Shown piece by piece: positions 33,970 through 41,415 of a DNA stretch of 64,000 nucleotides. This DNA is from a virus. Made by a program: the position numbers and the translations under genes. How positions within the stretch are numbered: position 1 is the first letter of the stretch; every line of letters starts with the position of its first letter. The stretch spans positions 1 through 64,000 of IMG/VR virus record IMGVR_UViG_3300005663_000037; one strand, 5' to 3'. The notes below the pieces were generated by a model. The model made no database searches, was not told the origin of the DNA, and saw nothing but the letters and a program-made list of their open reading frames with translations.

Positions 33970-34048
33970 AACTCATCGACCCCTTCTCTGGAAAGGCATC
34001 AAAGTACCCCCGGCATAGTGCGAAAGGTACACTCAAACCTATAAGATT

Positions 34049-34240
34049 ATGGCAAAAGTAACAAGCGTTGACACTATTCCTACTTCAAGAGGCGTTCAGA
34101 TTATCATCAACTATGAACCAACTAAGGACAAAGAAGGCAACCGAATTGAGTATGCACCTTCATTCTATCCAGACACTAAGGTGATGCAAGAGTTCTGGGC
34201 TGATGCAGTTGGTAAGGAAGTGAAGAGGAATGCACGATAA
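34049..34240 (+). CDS. First gene of right arm, 63-residue unknown protein
   Basis: The protein starts MAKVTSVDTIPTSRGVQIII and is mixed beta/helical, ending basic (GKEVKRNAR). It is preceded by the repeat units and the recurring AAACCTATAAGATTATG leader, and is followed at once by a strong terminator. That makes it a single-gene transcription unit next to the origin. This pattern suggests high early expression, perhaps for a host-takeover or replication accessory protein. No family recognised. Confidence 0.65.
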   Translation: MAKVTSVDTIPTSRGVQIIINYEPTKDKEGNRIEYAPSFYPDTKVMQEFWADAVGKEVKRNAR

Positions 34241-34241
34241 C

Positions 34242-34264
34242 GGAAGGGCTTCGGCCCTTTCTTT
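34242..34264 (+). terminator. Rho-independent terminator with TTCG loop
   Basis: Stem GGAAGGGC / GCCCTTTC (one G-T pair) closes a TTCG tetraloop and is followed by a T-rich tract. It directly follows the stop of the first right-arm gene. Confidence 0.8.
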
Positions 34265-34314
34265 CCCTTTGTTCTTATCATCATACACTATAATACACTA
34301 CAAACACAGACACT

Positions 34315-34536
34315 ATGAAAGAATTCACTGTTACCTATACCTCTCTTCTCTCCTTACATACCAAGGGAAGACTGATTACTGATTCAGCTTGCTCCCCTCC
34401 AATAATCTTAAGTTTAAACTTAGCCAATCCAGGACTAGACAGGAAAGTACAGAGAGCTTTGGAGAAGATAGTACAGAAGGAACTTGAAAAGAGTATAAGA
34501 AGTCATGATCAAACTAGTCAATTTATCACACACTAA
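34315..34536 (+). CDS. Small unknown early protein
   Basis: A 73-residue protein (MKEFTVTYTSLLSLHTKGRL) with a helical, basic second half (RKVQRALEKIVQKELEKSIRS). The gene is preceded by an A/C-rich leader (acactacaaacacagacact) without a ribosome-binding site. Function unknown. Confidence 0.5.
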   Translation: MKEFTVTYTSLLSLHTKGRLITDSACSPPIILSLNLANPGLDRKVQRALEKIVQKELEKSIRSHDQTSQFITH

Positions 34537-34547
34537 ACCTATTTAAT

Positions 34548-34835
34548 ATGGACATAGTATACACAGTAATCAGAGAATCCAGAATCCCCAAAGATAATCT
34601 CCTAGAGCTTCTAAGAGCTACCTCGGATAGACAGCTTGCAATGCAACATATGTTTGATAATGCTTCTGGGAGTGTAGCGTTGGAAGATGGACATAAAGAA
34701 AACATAGTTGTTTATGTCTTAGAACATAGTATTTCCTTCCCAAGAGGTAATCAAATTGCCTTCATAGAGGTTGAGATTGTGAGGGGGGAAGAGAAGAAAG
34801 ATGAGGGAACAGGAGAAGGAGACTATGCTCCGTGA
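34548..34835 (+). CDS. Small unknown early protein
   Basis: A 95-residue protein, helical in residues 1-45 (DNLLELLRATSDRQLAM) and beta-like after (ENIVVYVLEHSISF, AFIEVEIV), ending in a Gly/Glu-rich tail. It lies 11 nt after the previous gene. Function unknown. Confidence 0.5.
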   Translation: MDIVYTVIRESRIPKDNLLELLRATSDRQLAMQHMFDNASGSVALEDGHKENIVVYVLEHSISFPRGNQIAFIEVEIVRGEEKKDEGTGEGDYAP

Positions 34836-34886
34836 GGGGAGATTGAGACTTAAGATGATTAAATTATCAAGGTAACACAGTACTCA

Positions 34887-34968
34887 GTGGATAGGAAGGA
34901 GTTGAGATGTACTCGGTGGGATAGAGATATTACATTTACCTCCCACTACTCTTCCTCCTTCTATCCAC
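34887..34968 (+). other. Long imperfect hairpin with inner stem in gene-free stretch
   Basis: Between the genes ending at 34835 and starting at 35114, GTGGATAGGAAGGAG (34887-34901) pairs with CTCCTTCTATCCAC (34955-34968) with one bulged G. Inside, GTGGGA (34916-34921) pairs with TCCCAC (34941-34946). No T-run follows, so it is not a typical terminator. It may be an RNA processing site or small RNA. The rest of the 278-base gap shows nothing clear. Confidence 0.55.
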
Positions 34969-35113
34969 CTACCTGACTGTCCTCCTTGCTAATAGACCGT
35001 TATCACTACATTAACCTCAATAGTAAATAACAGGAGTCATCTTACTAACATACATTATCAGTACATTGTCTTCACCTTATTAAGATTAATAATACACTCA
35101 AACCCATATATAA

Positions 35114-35275
35114 ATGAAAACTCTTAAATGTAGTTACTGCGGAAGGCTTCTGGGTAACAGTTATTCTTTCAACTCTATTTTCATTAAACCTACGCTTTAC
35201 AGATGTAAAAGATGGCGGTGCAATCTTGCTACAAAACGGGGGTATGTTAAGATTCATATTGAGATTCTACCATGA
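35114..35275 (+). CDS. Small zinc-binding protein
   Basis: A 53-codon frame reading MKTLKCSYCGRLLGNSYS, later LYRCKRWRCN. Cys pairs CSYC and CKRWRC (spacing 4 in the second) form a probable zinc ribbon. It is preceded by the recurring AAACCCATATATAAATG leader, which supports the start. Basic C-terminus (TKRGYVKIHIEILP). A nucleic-acid binding role is plausible. Confidence 0.6.
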   Translation: MKTLKCSYCGRLLGNSYSFNSIFIKPTLYRCKRWRCNLATKRGYVKIHIEILP

Positions 35276-35350
35276 AAACTGCTTTACTATACACTCTGCA
35301 TATTACTACATTCATTATTACCAAATCTTTACATTAATACAAAAGATACT

Positions 35351-35542
35351 ATGAAACACATGAAACCTTCTCTATTCCTATTAATACACATCCTTAACTG
35401 GACACCATTAGGAGTTATAATCTTTCCTATATTCTTCATAAGGTCGTTATCATGGAGTCCATTAGCTACAATAATACATGGAGCAGTAATGGGAGCTTGG
35501 ATAGGTGGTATAGTATATCTATTCCTACATTACTCCCAATAG
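35351..35542 (+). CDS. Small membrane protein
   Basis: A 63-residue protein with two hydrophobic segments (about residues 7-30, LFLLIHILNWTPLGVIIFPI, and 38-60, TIIHGAVMGAWIGGIVYLFL). A few basic residues lie between them. A topology with both ends on one side is likely. Function unknown; small phage membrane proteins often modify host envelope functions. Confidence 0.6.
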   Translation: MKHMKPSLFLLIHILNWTPLGVIIFPIFFIRSLSWSPLATIIHGAVMGAWIGGIVYLFLHYSQ

Positions 35543-35563
35543 TAAACTACATCAGACAACTAC

Positions 35564-35595
35564 TTGACATATATTATTAATACACTCTATTTTAC
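35564..35595 (+). promoter_or_regulatory. Candidate promoter, TTG-N21-TATTTTAC
   Basis: TACTTGACAT is the same word as at the promoter near 45254 and close to that near 58984. The TTG at 35564-35566 is followed after 21 bases by TATTTTAC, which fits TAnnTT. It lies 38 bases upstream of the gene at 35634. Confidence 0.45.
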
Positions 35596-35633
35596 ATTGA
35601 CTAAAACTAATACTACATTTAAACTACATAAAG

Positions 35634-35963
35634 ATGATAACTCTTAATAGCAAAGAACTAAGAAAGTTTAACATTAATAGAGATATATACATCCAAATTA
35701 ATGAGAAAGGATGGACACATTTAAGGAAGACTGTAGGAGAAGAGTATATAAAGCATTGTATAACTACTGAAGCATATAGAAGAGAGATAGATGGTGAAGT
35801 ATGGTATAAATTACAATGTCATACTGTATTTGAGTTACTACCAACAGGAGTAGGACTTAGTACACTATTCAACACCAATATAATGTTTGATGATGAGTCA
35901 TTAATTAAGAAATCAATAGAAACTAGTCCAGAAGTTCTTGACGAAGAATCATTTAGCTGGTAG
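35634..35963 (+). CDS. Unknown early protein
   Basis: A 109-residue protein with alternating hydrophobic residues and aromatic residues (DIYIQINEKGWTHLRKTVG). It has the phrase VWYKLQCHTVFELLP. Its stop is TAG, showing that TAG is a genuine stop codon in this phage. Function unknown. Confidence 0.55.
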   Translation: MITLNSKELRKFNINRDIYIQINEKGWTHLRKTVGEEYIKHCITTEAYRREIDGEVWYKLQCHTVFELLPTGVGLSTLFNTNIMFDDESLIKKSIETSPEVLDEESFSW

Positions 35964-36035
35964 ACTACATCAGTAGTCCTACTGGTACACGTTACTAATA
36001 CATTACACTATTACAACTACTAAAACAATAGACAA

Positions 36036-36176
36036 ATGGAGGCAACAAATAAGTATAAATGTCCATATTGTAAGACGATTCTAATAAGAAGGAGTACAAA
36101 ACGATGGATAAAAGGTTGGTGTAGTGTAGCCGACAAATTTGTAAGAATGCAACTAATACCATCATATAATCACTAA
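36036..36176 (+). CDS. Very small zinc-knuckle-like protein
   Basis: A 46-codon frame starting MEATNKYKCPYCKTILIRRS and later GWCSVADKF; one Cys-x2-Cys pair and a single later Cys. Ends 4 nt before the PrimPol-like gene. The typical leader (TACTAAAACAATAGACAAATG) supports the start. It resembles the first half of the zinc proteins in this arm, but is not a full ribbon. Confidence 0.5.
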   Translation: MEATNKYKCPYCKTILIRRSTKRWIKGWCSVADKFVRMQLIPSYNH

Positions 36177-36180
36177 TACA

Positions 36181-36864
36181 ATGAACTATGAAATCATAAA
36201 AGATCCGGCAATACTCAGGGAGTTTATAGACTGGCTTCCTGAGCTTGAACCTCATGAGACTTACTACCTTGCACTATTTGCACGTAATAAGTATGCCCGA
36301 GATATTAAACATATCCAGACTGATAAGGCTCAACTCAAACGAGTAGTCACTAAGAAAGACCGTATAGAATCTAAAATCAAGCAGATGGAATGTGCAGTAG
36401 GTAGTTACACTCACAAAGGCGACACGATACCTCAAGAAGCATTGGCTTTATATATCACTCCAAATCCTCGTTGTCAAATCAAAGCAGCTAAATATGCAGC
36501 TCGTAGACTTGTAGAACTAGTAACTGAACCTTATAGTAATTACAATACTCATCAAATAGCAATGAGTGAAGTACATAAGGCTTGTAGCCGTAAAGTATAC
36601 TTCGACATGGACTTTGATGGTGTTGACCTTGATCCAATACTACATGAGATGATACACTATATCAATATGGATGCTATTACTGTACTACAAACAAGAGGAG
36701 GCTTTCATATACTTGTTGAGTTAAAGAAGATACGTGACGGATATGTTAAAACATGGTACAAGGGAATGACTACTATTACAGGTTGTGACATCAAAGGAGA
36801 TAACATGATACCAGTACCTGGTTGTACACAAGGTAACTTTATTCCTTCTTTCCTTTATACTTAA
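36181..36864 (+). CDS. PrimPol/AEP-like primase-polymerase
   Basis: The 227-residue protein has an alpha N-terminal region (residues 1-130) and the archaeo-eukaryotic primase signature: VYFDMDFDGVD with D142 and D144 (metal ligands), and LQTRGGFHILVEL around residues 169-181, where His176 fits the GGxHI motif. In this superfamily these bind the nucleotide and start primers or bypass damage. It lacks obvious zinc or helicase domains. Together with the DnaG-like protein at 61479-62468 this phage would have two primase types. Confidence 0.6.
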   Translation: MNYEIIKDPAILREFIDWLPELEPHETYYLALFARNKYARDIKHIQTDKAQLKRVVTKKDRIESKIKQMECAVGSYTHKGDTIPQEALALYITPNPRCQIKAAKYAARRLVELVTEPYSNYNTHQIAMSEVHKACSRKVYFDMDFDGVDLDPILHEMIHYINMDAITVLQTRGGFHILVELKKIRDGYVKTWYKGMTTITGCDIKGDNMIPVPGCTQGNFIPSFLYT

Positions 36865-36889
36865 CATTTAACTACTAAACAATACAATA

Positions 36890-37054
36890 ATGAATAAACT
36901 TAGACGATATATAATAGGTAGTATGATAGGTATGTGTTTTGAATATACTTATCGAGTAGATTCTAATGTATGGTACATACCTTTAATCATAGGTATATTG
37001 TTGAGTACAGTTGTAGTTCTTGATGTAATAAAAACACCTAGAGATAATAGTTGA
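36890..37054 (+). CDS. Small two-segment membrane protein
   Basis: A 54-codon frame: MNKLRRYIIGSMIGMCFEYT, then hydrophobic WYIPLIIGILLSTVVVLDVI. The N-terminus is basic. It is preceded by the leader AAACAATACAATAATG shared with the next two genes. Likely N-in, small membrane protein of unknown role. Confidence 0.55.
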   Translation: MNKLRRYIIGSMIGMCFEYTYRVDSNVWYIPLIIGILLSTVVVLDVIKTPRDNS

Positions 37055-37076
37055 CGTATTAATAAACAATACAATA

Positions 37077-37205
37077 ATGAAAGACAGACAACAATCCCAG
37101 ACATTACCACCAGCACCACCTGATGATGGTAGTTGCCTTTGGCTAGTTCTTGCTATAATAATGGTGGTCATAATATGTAGCATTCTAATTAAGGTAATAG
37201 TATAG
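37077..37205 (+). CDS. Small single-pass membrane protein
   Basis: A 42-codon frame with a polar proline-rich start (QSQTLPPAPPDDGS) and a hydrophobic C-terminal segment (LWLVLAIIMVVIICSILIKV). Same leader as the neighbour. Possibly tail-anchored. Stop TAG. Confidence 0.5.
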   Translation: MKDRQQSQTLPPAPPDDGSCLWLVLAIIMVVIICSILIKVIV

Positions 37206-37223
37206 TAACTAAACAATACAATA

Positions 37224-37688
37224 ATGGAAACAATTGATATTACACCAAAGAGGATATTAACAAGAGAGGAACTTACACTAGAGGTGAGTAGGCTTAATGC
37301 TATGTTAGACAGTGATATAATTACGGGGGAACCATTTTTGTTTCCTCATTCAAATCAGATACGAGTAGATCCTTTGATACCAAGAGTAGCTGCATTATCA
37401 ATTAAAGTGAACGAATTAGATCGAAGAAATACAGAAGCAAGTAGAATACCTTCTTCTCCTAAGAAACTATCAAAGAAGAGTAAAGAAATCTTAGCTGAAA
37501 TAAATGGAAAAAAGAAACTATGGGAAAATGGTGATAAGACTTGTCATTTTACCTATACTTTAAGCATTAAGGAGTTTAAACCTCTAGTTAGTATTCTTTC
37601 TGATTACTTTTATGTTTATACAGCAGTAGTAAGACACCGTTCCGGTAGAGGAAAGGGAGAGAAAATAGTAACTATTACCTTTAAATAA
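37224..37688 (+). CDS. Unknown protein
   Basis: A 154-residue protein with helical N-terminal (TREELTLEVSRLNAMLDSD), a Lys/Ser-rich middle (SPKKLSKKSKEILAEINGKK) and an aromatic, basic C-terminal end (VYTAVVRHRSGRGKGEKIV). The basic end suggests nucleic-acid contact. No family recognised. Confidence 0.5.
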   Translation: METIDITPKRILTREELTLEVSRLNAMLDSDIITGEPFLFPHSNQIRVDPLIPRVAALSIKVNELDRRNTEASRIPSSPKKLSKKSKEILAEINGKKKLWENGDKTCHFTYTLSIKEFKPLVSILSDYFYVYTAVVRHRSGRGKGEKIVTITFK

Positions 37689-37783
37689 TATTGATCAACA
37701 GTGTACTGACGCACCTACAGGAGCTCTACGTTACTCAGTATAGTAACTCCTGGATCATTTTTAAACCATTAACTACTAAACAA

Positions 37784-38221
37784 ATGAAAAAAGGAACTTA
37801 TAAATCACAAGTTATTAAAGCTCTTAAGAAACTCATAGAGCAGTATAGAAACCATGCATATGTACCTGGACGAGAGGTATGTCCTTTATGTAATATCTTC
37901 TCTAAGATCAGAAGGGCCAACCTCTACGCCTCTGAGTGTAATGGATGTCCAATGGCCCCATTATATGCTGGAATCATACAACAGAAAGGAGGTTGTAGTT
38001 CTTTTCACTCCTATCAAAATGTAACACATATGCATCGTTTCGATGACACTCCGTCTAGTCGAAGGACTTTGATTAAAGCACAAGATAAAAGAGCTGACTT
38101 CCATGAAGAGCTATTAAAACTAGTAAGAACATTACCTACTAGTCAATTTAATCCAAAGACATGGAAGTATTTAGATTTACGATACATAGAAGATAAGATT
38201 CAAGCTTTAAATAAAGACTGA
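37784..38221 (+). CDS. Cysteine-motif protein, paralogue A
   Basis: The ATG at 37784 (MKKGTYKSQVIKALKKLIEQ) is chosen over an upstream TTG because the leader TAACTACTAAACAAATG is typical and the protein aligns with its paralogues from this point. Key residues: CPLCNIF, then ECNGCPM, GGCSSFHSY, later RADFHEELLKLVRTLP and TWKYLDL. The same order recurs at 38221-38556 and 41416-41760. Cys pairs probably bind zinc. Length 145. Stop TGA overlaps the next ATG. Confidence 0.6.
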   Translation: MKKGTYKSQVIKALKKLIEQYRNHAYVPGREVCPLCNIFSKIRRANLYASECNGCPMAPLYAGIIQQKGGCSSFHSYQNVTHMHRFDDTPSSRRTLIKAQDKRADFHEELLKLVRTLPTSQFNPKTWKYLDLRYIEDKIQALNKD

Positions 38222-38556
38222 TGACAAAGAAAGAAAAAACGATAAAGGCACTAATAGAGTTAATTGACTTGTACAGGAATCATAACTATGTACCTCATGC
38301 AAAATCCAAATGTCCTCTCTGTACGATACATTGGGACTCTGAACATGGCTGTAAAGGATGTCCTTTAGCTAACTCTTATGGGAGCATGGGATGTACGCAT
38401 TTTACTTCTTATGTTGACTTTTCTCGGACATCTCAGAAGACTCGTGAAAGAAGAGCTAAGTTTCATGAAGATTTAATTAAGTTTATAAAGCCATTACCTA
38501 CTAAACAGTTCACTAAGGGTGGATGGAAGTTCCTAGACATTGGTTATGAGAAATAA
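38221..38556 (+). CDS. Cysteine-motif protein, paralogue B
   Basis: A 111-residue protein with CPLCTIH, GCKGCPL, MGCTHFTSY, RRAKFHEDLIKFIKPLPTKQF and GWKFLDI. The same framework as paralogues A and C. The ATG uses the last base of the upstream TGA. Zinc binding by four or five Cys is likely, with an adjacent helix-rich C-terminus. Confidence 0.6.
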   Translation: MTKKEKTIKALIELIDLYRNHNYVPHAKSKCPLCTIHWDSEHGCKGCPLANSYGSMGCTHFTSYVDFSRTSQKTRERRAKFHEDLIKFIKPLPTKQFTKGGWKFLDIGYEK

Positions 38557-38568
38557 ACAATTAAACTA

Positions 38569-39081
38569 ATGAAAAAGATATTAAGATATTACATGAATCT
38601 CAATGAGCGGGACAGTAACAAGTATTTAATTCATTACCTTGTAACAGCTAGTTTGACAATAGTGCTTTCTATTCTCCTCCTCAAGGATATACTTGTGGCA
38701 AGAGAAATAAGTATAGTTATAGTAGGTATAGTATTATCTACTTATACTTTAACAGTAATGGTCTTCTCTACATGGCCTACATTTAGATTCATAGAGCCTA
38801 AGTATTTCTGGCCTGTTTACGCCAGATTCTATAAAAGATTTATTGATTCAGAAGTAACGCATTATTTCTTTTATAGTAAGAAACAAGAACGAAAAGATTA
38901 TTCATTAGGATATAATTGGTCAACTCCCTGGCTTCCTGCTAGAAATAGTTTAATCTATTTCAAGGGTATGTCCTATACAGAGATGAAAGAAATAGGACAT
39001 GGTTGGTCTAATTATTGTGATGTTAGACTAGTAGGACTTGGGAGCCTCAAAGATATTAATGTATTAAAGTTAACGAAATAA
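38569..39081 (+). CDS. Membrane protein of unknown function
   Basis: A 170-residue protein with two hydrophobic segments (about residues 22-40, YLVTASLTIVLSILLLKDI, and 47-70, ISIVIVGIVLSTYTLTVMVF). A basic aromatic domain follows (HYFFYSKKQERKDYSLGYNW). Both ends are probably cytoplasmic. No family recognised. Confidence 0.55.
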   Translation: MKKILRYYMNLNERDSNKYLIHYLVTASLTIVLSILLLKDILVAREISIVIVGIVLSTYTLTVMVFSTWPTFRFIEPKYFWPVYARFYKRFIDSEVTHYFFYSKKQERKDYSLGYNWSTPWLPARNSLIYFKGMSYTEMKEIGHGWSNYCDVRLVGLGSLKDINVLKLTK

Positions 39082-39097
39082 TTAAACCACTAATACA

Positions 39098-39502
39098 ATG
39101 TGTGAGATATTAGAAGACTTTACAGAGTCTAAGAACTTTACTGGCTACAAAGTAGCTAGAAAAGAAAAAGGAAAATACTACTCTCTTACAACAGGGATAG
39201 AGTATCGAGAAGGACGTACGATGCCTAAGTTAAGACAGAAACTAGTAAGAGCGGATGTAGAAAGATGGCCTTGGAATCTACTAGAATCGGGTTCTACGTT
39301 TTATTCACCTGGAATGCAGGGCAGAACAGGAGTATTTGTACACAAACCAACTGTTCATCTTATTCAAAGTCCAGATACAGCAGTGTTATTAAAAATGACT
39401 ATAACTGGGGGACTAAAAAGAGGTAGGTATATCGGTTCAGTTCTTCTTATAGCAGGAAGAAAGATAGTCAAGTTTAAAGAAGTAAAGTTTGCTACTATCT
39501 AG
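39098..39502 (+). CDS. GYKxA-family protein, paralogue 1
   Basis: A 134-residue protein sharing a framework with 39613-40056 and 43698-44237: TGYKVARKEKGKYYS, ATG leader similar, mid-region GRTGVFVHK, and C-terminal end GRKIVKFKEVKFATI. The paralogues have FGYKIAVK and VGYKIAYT at the same place. It has beta-rich pattern and basic residues. Function unknown. Confidence 0.55.
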   Translation: MCEILEDFTESKNFTGYKVARKEKGKYYSLTTGIEYREGRTMPKLRQKLVRADVERWPWNLLESGSTFYSPGMQGRTGVFVHKPTVHLIQSPDTAVLLKMTITGGLKRGRYIGSVLLIAGRKIVKFKEVKFATI

Positions 39503-39612
39503 TACTAAGAGTAAACTTACTGTGTAGTAGAAAGACATCCCATCTTTTTCTAGAGGGATAAAACTTAATGCAAAGACAATACAGTTTATTCAAACTATTA
39601 AACTACAAACAA

Positions 39613-40056
39613 ATGTGTGATTTAACCGAAAACATTTCTAAATCTATAGTCTTTGGCTATAAGATAGCCGTAAAGATTATAAAAGACAATGGTGAGATAG
39701 AATATAGATCATTAGCTACCCGTATAGCTTATAAGAAAGGTAATGTTGAAGTTCCTGACCAGTCCAAGAATATTACTGCTTATCTTTGTTTTGCTCCTGA
39801 CTTACATAGACCTACTTCTCCTGCTTATGTTCCTAGTTTAGTAGGAAGAACTTCCGTCTTTGTTATTCTTAGTGATGCTATATGTCTTGGTTCTAATCTA
39901 CCAAGTTATTTGGGAAAAAATCAAGATAGATTGTCACTTGTAGTAATAAAATTGGGATTAAAAGATGATCTCATGCAAGGATGCTATGCTAGTTCTCCTG
40001 TCTATGCTGGTAGAAGAATAACAAGTGTAAAGGAGATTGAAGAAATAAGGTACTAA
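39613..40056 (+). CDS. GYKxA-family protein, paralogue 2
   Basis: Start at 39613 (MCDLTENISKSIVFGYKIAV) is preferred over an upstream ATG at 39568 because the AAACTACAAACAAATG leader precedes it and the paralogues start near this point. Length 147. Conserved parts: GYKIA near 16, SLATRIAYKKG, GRTSVFVIL and the end GRRITSVKEIEEIR. Unknown function. Confidence 0.55.
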   Translation: MCDLTENISKSIVFGYKIAVKIIKDNGEIEYRSLATRIAYKKGNVEVPDQSKNITAYLCFAPDLHRPTSPAYVPSLVGRTSVFVILSDAICLGSNLPSYLGKNQDRLSLVVIKLGLKDDLMQGCYASSPVYAGRRITSVKEIEEIRY

Positions 40057-40092
40057 ATTAAAGATAAGTTAAACTACTAAACCCATAAGACA

Positions 40093-40464
40093 ATGAAAAT
40101 ATACTATACTATTAAACGAAACAATACCAAAGGTCAATGGCGACCACTACAACATAGAAAGCGACAGCAAAGAAAGCCTCGAACAAGAGATTTAAGAAGT
40201 ACAGTTAAACATTTCTTTTATCTTGGTACTGTTGAAGGTACAAATAATGGAATAGGAAATACTGAAAAGGAGTTTGAGAAGGCTTTTAAATTAAGTTATC
40301 ATAATATAGGAACAGAAGTATATAAATATAAATATTCCTTATGGAGTATACTATGTGATGCCTTTGTTGCCGGTGTCTTTGTGGGATTTAGTAAATCCTA
40401 TTTATGGATTGAAGGTGATCCTTTTAATCATTACTTAGATACTCATAATATATGTTTTATTTAA
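40093..40464 (+). CDS. Basic unknown protein with hydrophobic C-terminal part
   Basis: A 123-residue protein with a very basic first third (HRKRQQRKPRTRDLRS) and a hydrophobic stretch around residues 85-105 (WSILCDAFVAGVFVGFSKSY). Start has the leader AAACCCATAAGACAATG. Perhaps a peripheral or single-pass membrane protein. Function unknown. Confidence 0.5.
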   Translation: MKIYYTIKRNNTKGQWRPLQHRKRQQRKPRTRDLRSTVKHFFYLGTVEGTNNGIGNTEKEFEKAFKLSYHNIGTEVYKYKYSLWSILCDAFVAGVFVGFSKSYLWIEGDPFNHYLDTHNICFI

Positions 40465-40476
40465 ACTCATAAGATA

Positions 40477-40695
40477 ATGAAACACTTAATAATAATACTA
40501 CTACTCATTTGTTGTAGTTGTAAAGCTTCAATATTACCAGTTAAGTATTGCACCACACCTGATAGTTGCCCAAGACCAGAAACTACAGCGAGTATGTTGA
40601 CAGAAACAACTAAGTGGGAAGGGATCATGGTAACAGGAGTTGGAGGACTTTTGGTTGTGGTCTTTATTGAAGCACTAATTGAAGCTAATAAATAA
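40477..40695 (+). CDS. Lipoprotein candidate with C-terminal membrane segment
   Basis: A 72-residue protein starting MKHLIIILLLICCSCKAS: basic start, hydrophobic core and cysteines at the border typical for lipoprotein signals of Bacteroidota, although the -1 to -3 residues are unusual. A second hydrophobic stretch (VTGVGGLLVVVFIEALIEA) follows near the end. Leader AAACTCATAAGATAATG. Small lipoproteins of phages may be spanins or surface-exclusion factors; nothing decides here. Confidence 0.55.
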   Translation: MKHLIIILLLICCSCKASILPVKYCTTPDSCPRPETTASMLTETTKWEGIMVTGVGGLLVVVFIEALIEANK

Positions 40696-40738
40696 AGAAT
40701 AAAGATAAAACTATATTATAAACTAACTACAAACTACA

Positions 40739-41323
40739 ATGGAAGAGATTAAATTAAGCAACTACGAAAGTACAAAAGTAAATGAGATCTTTGGTATACC
40801 TCAGGAAAGAATAGACAGGATAGAGTTCTCACTCTATAAGAACCTATTGGCTTGTCTATTCAGTACAGGTGATGAGTCATTGCAAGTCCTAGAGTGTATT
40901 ATAAACTCCTATGCTAATTCTGCTAAAGAATCTGTAGCTATTACTCTACTATACGCTGAAAAGATGACGGACATTGCGAAAATGAATGTTACTCATAGAG
41001 CAGTACATTGGTTAAAGCTACAAGTTAGTAAAGATGTTACTACTTTGGAAGAGTTTGAATCAGTAGCACCTATTCCTTCTACTCTTAATCAGAACCTGGT
41101 AGAAGACGCAATACGGTCTATGGCAAGAGTACATGTAGAATCTGGAAGCTGTGGACAGCTTGGTACAGGTAACTGTATGTTGGAGGAAATCTATTTAGGT
41201 AAAGAGAGTCCGGGTTTGATTATAAGACAGGACATGGCAAAGGAACATCCACATTCTTCATCTGAGCTTCCCCATATGCCTAGTCTCGCTGGTCTTAAAA
41301 GATTACTAGGAATACGGATATAG
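40739..41323 (+). CDS. Unknown protein
   Basis: A 194-residue protein with helical sequence (residues 22-100), including LYKNLLACLFSTGDESLQV and KESVAITLLYAEKMTDIA. A less regular end has EHPHSSSELPHMPSLAG. No metal or nucleotide motif. The two adjacent Cys (SGSCGQLGTGNCML) could be structural. Function unknown. Confidence 0.5.
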   Translation: MEEIKLSNYESTKVNEIFGIPQERIDRIEFSLYKNLLACLFSTGDESLQVLECIINSYANSAKESVAITLLYAEKMTDIAKMNVTHRAVHWLKLQVSKDVTTLEEFESVAPIPSTLNQNLVEDAIRSMARVHVESGSCGQLGTGNCMLEEIYLGKESPGLIIRQDMAKEHPHSSSELPHMPSLAGLKRLLGIRI

Positions 41324-41415
41324 TAAAGAAAAAAGAAGATAGCAGAGAAGTTAGCTCAAGCTAGAAAGAAAGAAGCAAATACTAAACTAGGTAAAAACTA
41401 CTAAATATAGACATT

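Larger units (their letters stand above)
33290..34048 (+). other. Divergent intergenic region: replication-origin and early-control candidate
   Basis: No convincing gene lies in this 750-base stretch between the two divergent arms. It holds a perfect DnaA-type box TTATCCACA (33371-33379) followed by an imperfect inverted one (around 33386-33394). It also holds a 12-base perfect inverted repeat TTTCACCCTCAC/GTGAGGGTGAAA (33433-33444 and 33514-33525) enclosing a 9-base one. A cluster of short palindromes lies at 33571-33607, AGATAG occurs four times in the same direction, and three repeat units lie near its right end. These fit an origin with divergent promoters. The phage encodes its own primases and helicases, so host DnaA use is uncertain. 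Confidence 0.55.

Noticed and set aside
35272-35337. 21-codon hydrophobic frame MKTALLYTLH...
   Set aside because: Overlaps the zinc protein stop by ATGA, but is very short, has weak leader and no other support.
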